A DNA stretch of 32,580 bases, from positions 1 through 32,580 of the forward strand of contig CAMCMI010000004.1 of the NCBI GenBank assembly GCA_945875875.1, read 5' to 3'. Below are positions 26,970 to 32,580 of the stretch, piece by piece. Position 1 is the first letter of the stretch; every line of letters begins with the position of its first letter. This DNA is from Rhizobium sp. Q54 (GTDB lineage: Bacteria; Pseudomonadota; Alphaproteobacteria; Rhizobiales; Beijerinckiaceae). Below the pieces are notes generated by a model. That model saw nothing but the letters and a program-made list of their open reading frames with translations, was not told where the DNA came from and made no database searches. The position numbers were made by a program, and so were the translations under genes.

Positions 26970-27476
26970 TCAATACGGAATCTTGTCCGCCTTCACGGCC
27001 CACGCCGCGAACACCGCGTCAGCCTCCGCGCATTGCATCTGGCGCGTGGAGAGCAGGCGCTCGTGCGGGGCTTTGGGCACTTCGGCATAGATCAGAGCAT
27101 CGTCGAAGCCCACGGCGGCAGCCTCGTCGCGCGTGCTGGCGAACACCAGCCGATCTATCCGCGCCCAATAGATTGCGGCAAGGCACATCGGGCACGGCTC
27201 GCAGCTTGAATAGAGCGTCGCGCCTTCGAGCTTGTAATCGCCAACGGCCTCGCAGGCGCGGCGGATAGCGACGACTTCGGCGTGCGCGGTCGGATCAAGG
27301 CTTGACGTGACCTCGTTCCAGCCTTCCGCGATCACAGCGCCGTCGCGCACGATGACGGCGCCGAACGGCCCGCCCGCGCCTGATTCCATGTGGGCGTGCG
27401 CTAATTGGGCGGCGCGTTTGATGAAGTGCTGGTCCTTGCCGTCGTCGCGCATGAAGGCTCCATTGGCGGCGCACAT
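26970..27476 (-). CDS. Nucleoside/guanine deaminase (cytidine deaminase fold)
   Basis: TAHAEVVAIRRACE and SSCEPCPMCLAAIYWARIDRLVFAS zinc motifs; GFDDALIYAEV resembles GuaD. Confidence 0.88.
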   Translation of the reverse strand: MCAANGAFMRDDGKDQHFIKRAAQLAHAHMESGAGGPFGAVIVRDGAVIAEGWNEVTSSLDPTAHAEVVAIRRACEAVGDYKLEGATLYSSCEPCPMCLAAIYWARIDRLVFASTRDEAAAVGFDDALIYAEVPKAPHERLLSTRQMQCAEADAVFAAWAVKADKIPY

Positions 27477-27480
27477 CTTT

Positions 27481-27526
27481 GGACCGCGCGCCTCCGGCGC
27501 GCATGCGGGCTGGAAGCCCGCGGTCC
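27481..27526. repeat. 46-bp composite palindrome able to form a three-way junction
   Basis: GGACC-[GCGCGCC tcc GGCGCGC]-at-[GCGGGCT gga AGCCCGC]-GGTCC, all stems perfect. Confidence 0.9.
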
Positions 27527-27784
27527 ATGCGATGAAAGTGGCGAGAGCGGGCGCCTGAATTCCCGCCCCCGCCGGGCCATGAAAACCTTAGAGGGGACCT
27601 CATAGCCGCCCTCAGCATAGCCCCTGTACAATGACGAAAGCACGTCGAAAATGAGCACAAGCTAAACATTTTACGCAAAGCCAGTCTTGCGGTTATGGTT
27701 GAGTCGTAAAAAGGCGCCCCCCTCTTGCGCCGCCTCTTGCGCCCCCGCTTGGCCAGTGCCAGCCAGCCGTGCCATAGGTTGGGC

Positions 27785-28495
27785 ATGAGCTGGCTGGCCG
27801 AATTAAGTCCGGACGAGTGGAGCGCCATCAGGCTCAGCCTGAAGGTGTCGCTGACAGCCGCGCTCGCCACGCTGCCCGTGGCGCTGGCGCTGGCGTTTGC
27901 CCTCGCGCGCGGGCGCTTTGCCGGCAAGGCGCTGCTCGACGGGCTGATTCTGCTTCCCCTCGTGCTGCCCCCCGTCGTCACCGGCTATGTTTTGCTGATT
28001 GCGTTTGGACGGCGCGGCCCTATCGGCGCTTTTCTCGACGAGAATTTTGGAATCGTCCTCGCCTTCCGCTGGACAGGGGCGGCTTTGGCCTGCGCCATCA
28101 TGGGCCTGCCGCTGATGGTGCGCACGATGCGGCTGGCAATTGAGGGCGTGGACCGGCGGCTGGAGGCGGCGGCGGGCACGCTGGGGGCCAATCGGCTCCA
28201 GACGTTCGTCTTCGTCACTTTGCCGCTGATCTGGCCCGGAATCCTCGGCGGATTCGTGCTTGGTTTCGCAAAGGCCATGGGGGAATTTGGGGCCACGATC
28301 ACGTTTGTCGCCAATATTCCGGGCGAGACCCAGACGCTGCCCTCGGCGATTTATTCCCTCACACAGACGCCCGGCGGCGATACGGCTGCGCTGCGGCTGA
28401 CCATGATCTCGATCATCGTATCCCTTGGCGCTGTGCTGGCGTCCGAGCTTCTGGTGCGGCGGGCGGCGCGCAGAAGAGGGGCCGGCAATGCTTAA
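27785..28495 (+). CDS. modB: Molybdate ABC transporter permease
   Basis: LILLPLVLPPVVTGYVLLIAFGRRGPIG; LGFAKAMGEFGATITFVANIPGETQTLPSAIY. Confidence 0.93.
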   Translation: MSWLAELSPDEWSAIRLSLKVSLTAALATLPVALALAFALARGRFAGKALLDGLILLPLVLPPVVTGYVLLIAFGRRGPIGAFLDENFGIVLAFRWTGAALACAIMGLPLMVRTMRLAIEGVDRRLEAAAGTLGANRLQTFVFVTLPLIWPGILGGFVLGFAKAMGEFGATITFVANIPGETQTLPSAIYSLTQTPGGDTAALRLTMISIIVSLGAVLASELLVRRAARRRGAGNA

Positions 28496-29552
28496 GGTAA
28501 ACGTGCGCAAACAGCTTGGCGCGCTCGATCTTGATTGCGCGTTCGAGGCGGGGCCGGGCGTCACGATCCTGTTTGGTCGCTCGGGCAGCGGCAAAACCTC
28601 GCTGTTGAGCATGATCGCAGGATTGCTGCGCCCGGACGCCGGCGCCATTTCCATCGACGACGAAGTGCTGGACGATTCACGCGCCGCCTTCACCCCGCCC
28701 CATCGCCGGCGCTTTGGCTATGTGTTTCAGGACGCTTTGCTGTTTCCCCATTTGACCGTGCGCGCCAATCTCGATTTCGGGCGCAGGTTCTCCAAAGCCC
28801 CGCCCGATCCCGCCGCTTTTGCGCGCGTCATCGAGATGCTGGGAATCGACGCGCTGCTGGAGCGCATGCCGGATTGTCTTTCGGGCGGCGAAAAGCAGCG
28901 GGTCGCGATTGGCCGGGCTTTGTTGTCAAACCCGCGCCTGCTGTTGCTGGACGAGCCCCTCGCCGCGCTCGATCAGCAGCGCAAGGACGAGATCATGCCC
29001 TATCTGGAGCGATTGCGGGCGCAGACGCGGGCGCCCATCATTTACGTCACCCATTCAATGGCGGAAGTGACGCGGCTGGCCGACAAGATCGTGCTGTTGC
29101 GCGATGGCCGGGTGGTCGCCGCCGGCGCCCCTCAGGACGTTTTGCATCGCGCCGACGCGCTCGATTCCTCGGAAGCGGCAGGCGCCGCTGCAATGTTTGA
29201 CGCCATCGTCGACCATATCGATCCAGACGGGCTCGCCGCGCTGGATTGCGCGCTCGGGCGCATCTGGGCGCCTGCCGATGAATTGACTGCGGGGGCGCGC
29301 GTGCGGCTGCAAATTTTTGCAAGCGACGTGCTGATCGCCACACAAAAGCCCTTGGCTTTAAGCGCGCTGAACGTGCTTGAGGCCAAAGTCGCGACAATCG
29401 CCGCCCAAAGCCCGGCGGTCGCACAAGTAGAGCTGGCCTGCGCCAACGGGCGGCTCTGGAGCCATGTCACGCACCGCTCCGCCACCGCCCTGAAGCTCGC
29501 GCCGGGATTATCCGTGTACGTAATCGTGAAAAGCGTCGCGCTCGATACGTAA
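28488..29552 (+). CDS. modC: Molybdate ABC transporter ATP-binding protein
   Basis: GRSGSGKTSLLSMIAGLLRPDAG; LSGGEKQRVAIGRAL; C-terminal TOBE/Mop-like region; overlaps modB. Confidence 0.93.
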   Translation: MLKVNVRKQLGALDLDCAFEAGPGVTILFGRSGSGKTSLLSMIAGLLRPDAGAISIDDEVLDDSRAAFTPPHRRRFGYVFQDALLFPHLTVRANLDFGRRFSKAPPDPAAFARVIEMLGIDALLERMPDCLSGGEKQRVAIGRALLSNPRLLLLDEPLAALDQQRKDEIMPYLERLRAQTRAPIIYVTHSMAEVTRLADKIVLLRDGRVVAAGAPQDVLHRADALDSSEAAGAAAMFDAIVDHIDPDGLAALDCALGRIWAPADELTAGARVRLQIFASDVLIATQKPLALSALNVLEAKVATIAAQSPAVAQVELACANGRLWSHVTHRSATALKLAPGLSVYVIVKSVALDT

Positions 29553-29660
29553 GCCTGAGCGGCGCATGGCGAGAAGGTTAAAGCGCCCCCGTATCAAATC
29601 CAGGAGCAGCCGCAGCGTGTCGACGAAGGTCAAATTGCCGCACCTGTTCTAAAGTTGACG

Positions 29661-30852
<1,192 letters not shown>

Positions 30853-30878
30853 ACTACTCCCTAATCGCTACTCGCCCT

Positions 30879-31367
30879 CTACTTTCCGCCAACCAGCTCG
30901 CTCCATGCCTGTTTGATCTGGCTAGAATCGCCGTCTTCCAGAACGTCCTGCAAACGCTGGAAATGCGGATTGGCGAGGAGATCGCGAACGGCGGAGGTGG
31001 CGCTGCGCTTGGGGGAGTAAAGCCCCATGTCCGCATCGCCGGAAGGGGGGCTCAACATGGATTGCACGCTTGAAATCAGCGCAAGCTCTTCAAGCATTTT
31101 CTGCATCGCCTTGCGGGCGCCGTCCGCATCGCCATCCTGTACGGCGGAGGCGAATTGCGACGCGGCGCCGGCGCTGCCCGAAGCTTTTGCCCCAGCGCTG
31201 GCTGGCGCCGCCGGCGGCCTTGTCGTTACGGGCTGAGACAGCGCAGGAAAATCCGTTGCAGCGGCTGAAGACTTGGCCTCAACCGGGTTATTCAACGAGC
31301 GTCGGCCTGGGTCGGCGTTAACGCCGTAGGCGCTGGACAGACCAGTAAAGTTCACCGCCACAACCAA
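30879..31367 (-). CDS. Hypothetical protein with low-complexity Ala/Ser/Pro N-terminal half
   Basis: 162-aa ORF; helical C-terminal half ARKAMQKMLEELALISSVQSML...DLLANPHFQRLQDVLEDGDSSQIKQAWSELVGGK. Confidence 0.6.
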   Translation of the reverse strand: MVVAVNFTGLSSAYGVNADPGRRSLNNPVEAKSSAAATDFPALSQPVTTRPPAAPASAGAKASGSAGAASQFASAVQDGDADGARKAMQKMLEELALISSVQSMLSPPSGDADMGLYSPKRSATSAVRDLLANPHFQRLQDVLEDGDSSQIKQAWSELVGGK

Positions 31368-31567
31368 AATCCCTTACTAAACGCACAACACGCGAGCGAC
31401 GCCGCACCGGAGCTGCAAAGCTGACCGACGCCAGCACACTCGCCGCCTCGCTTTGGGTTGTCCAATTCTTAATACAAACTTAAAGGCAATATCTGTGGAC
31501 GGCTGTGGGCAAGTATCCTTTAGCTCTCATCCGCAATAGATGCGCTCAAGATACTTTTGGTACAGAC

Positions 31568-31942
31568 TTACCTGAGCGCTTTGTATTCGGACAGCATGTC
31601 TTTGAGCGCGAGCGTGTACTTGCACATTAACTTGATGCCGCTCGCGGTGACGACGACGTTCTTAACGCGCTGATCGGAAATCTCGGTCTCGACTGCAACG
31701 AAGTTCAGCTCCTGAAGGCCGCGCAGATGCTTTCTGATGCTGACTTCGGTCGCCGCCAGATCCTTGTAAAGGGAGGATACGCTTGCGCTGCCGCCGTTGG
31801 CGGTCAGGTAGACGATAATCTCGAACGAGGTTTGGGCGGTCGTCGTGAAATAGAGCCGTTCCAGTGACGCAACCGACAATCGTACCTGCGCCTGTTTGTG
31901 AACCAGCGTGTCAGCACCCTTCGGCTCCTGCCCCCTCGTCAT
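31568..31942 (-). CDS. Small winged-helix (MarR-like) transcriptional regulator
   Basis: QTSFEIIVYLTANGGSASVSSLYKDLAATEVSIRKHLRGLQELNFVAVETEISDQRVKNVVVTASGIKLM. Confidence 0.75.
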   Translation of the reverse strand: MTRGQEPKGADTLVHKQAQVRLSVASLERLYFTTTAQTSFEIIVYLTANGGSASVSSLYKDLAATEVSIRKHLRGLQELNFVAVETEISDQRVKNVVVTASGIKLMCKYTLALKDMLSEYKALR

Positions 31943-32156
31943 AATTATCCCTTTGGTTGATCCATTCGCACCAGCAGAAACTTGGCGCACAGGCGGGACA
32001 AAATAAAACCAAAAGGTTTATGGCGATCTGTAGCGAGGCTTCGAGACAAGGCCATTGCAAATCAATGCTCTGTGAAAAAAGAGCATAATTGTCGCAAAAT
32101 GTTTTGGGTTTCTGCGCACAGCCAGTGGAGACGCTTCAGGCGACGTCGAGGGCTGA

Positions 32157-32202
32157 TGGTGCTGCGAGACAGGATTGAACTGTCGACCTCTCCATTACCA
32201 AT
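32157..32202 (-). pseudogene. 3' half of tRNA-Thr(GGT) (canonical positions 31-76 including CCA); candidate attachment-site scar
   Basis: Minus strand A-TTGGTAA-TGGAG-AGGTC-GACAG-TTCAATC-CTGTC-TCGCAGC-A-CCA; anticodon loop, variable loop, T-arm, acceptor 3' strand and CCA at exact canonical lengths; no matching 5' half. Confidence 0.8.
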
Positions 32203-32270
32203 TTATGAAGCGACCAATAAACCACTGTAGTAGAGGAGTTTTAGAGAAATTAAAAATATACGTTTATGAT

Positions 32271-32284
32271 CCGTTTATAAACGG
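32271..32284. promoter_or_regulatory. 14-bp perfect palindrome CCGTTTATAAACGG with an extra CGTTTAT half-site at 32261-32267
   Basis: Seen directly; in AT-rich DNA just right of the tRNA fragment. Confidence 0.5.
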
Positions 32285-32496
32285 GCGCCTATAATCAGAG
32301 GCTTGTGACTTAATCTTAGCTTTCAAAAAGAAGGGTATTTTGAACCACCTCCGTTAAAAAATTAAGAGGTTCAATATCATTCCGATTCTGAACTCAGCGT
32401 AAGATTTTTTCCATAGCATCCCTCTGTTTTATGCTTTATTTCCTATTCCAAGCCGCTTAAATGAGGTTGCTGTTCACTAGCCAAGAGGAGAACAGC

Positions 32497-32580
32497 ATGT
32501 CCATTCTCAAGTCCCTCACATTCACTGTCAGCCCGCAGCAAGTCGCTCGCAATCCCAAACTAATTCGGCGTCAGAAGCTC
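32497..32580 (+). CDS. 5' end of a CDS running off the window; possibly DUF6641-like
   Basis: AAGAGGAGAACAGC RBS then ATG: MSILKSLTFTVSPQQVARNPKLIRRQKL; family resemblance recalled, not searched. Confidence 0.5.
   Translation, partial: MSILKSLTFTVSPQQVARNPKLIRRQKL

Noticed and set aside
27295-27981. 228-aa minus-strand ORF overlapping the deaminase start and modB
   Set aside because: Overlaps the clear modB gene and a repeat element; no family features.
31511-31556. Inverted repeat AAGTATC ... GATACTT as a regulatory element
   Set aside because: Only 7-bp arms with a 32-nt gap; likely by chance without comparative support.
32157-32202. Functional split tRNA half
   Set aside because: No trans-spliced tRNA halves are known in bacteria; an integration scar explains the fragment more simply.

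Overview
The window looks like an alphaproteobacterial (Hyphomicrobiales-like) chromosome segment. Taxonomy is inferred from the split F0 operon with b/b', the ALAS-type hemA, the split gcvPA/gcvPB and high GC. Left to right: the 3' end of gcvPA and gcvPB; a convergent F0 ATP synthase operon (atpI-atpB-atpE-atpF'-atpF); a NitT/TauT-type ABC operon divergent from an FMN-dependent alpha-hydroxy-acid oxidase plus a second substrate-binding protein; a Gfo/Idh oxidoreductase; a degenerate alpha/beta hydrolase; a GNAT; hemA; a cyclopropane-fatty-acid synthase-like gene; a large secreted c-heme/beta-propeller protein convergent with a tightly overlapping four-gene operon that includes an amidohydrolase; DedA; a RecD-like helicase; an MFS transporter; orphan binding proteins; a guanine-deaminase-like enzyme; modBC without an adjacent modA; an AraC regulator; and small unknowns. 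The most notable non-coding signals are: (i) an exact 46-nt 3' half of a tRNA-Thr(GGT) near the right edge, where the sequence turns AT-rich, which looks like the attachment-site scar of an integrative element continuing to the right; (ii) a dispersed palindromic element with heptamer-repeat ends that supplies the same '-Ser-Arg-Gln-stop' terminus to two unrelated proteins; (iii) a modular GGACC...GGTCC repeat family, one copy of which can fold as a three-way junction; (iv) a hairpin predicted to mask the ribosome-binding site of the helicase gene; (v) a perfect 8-bp inverted repeat in the divergent ABC/oxidase promoter region. No CRISPR array, rRNA, intact tRNA or integrase gene was seen. All calls come from reading the sequence and translations; no database search was run.
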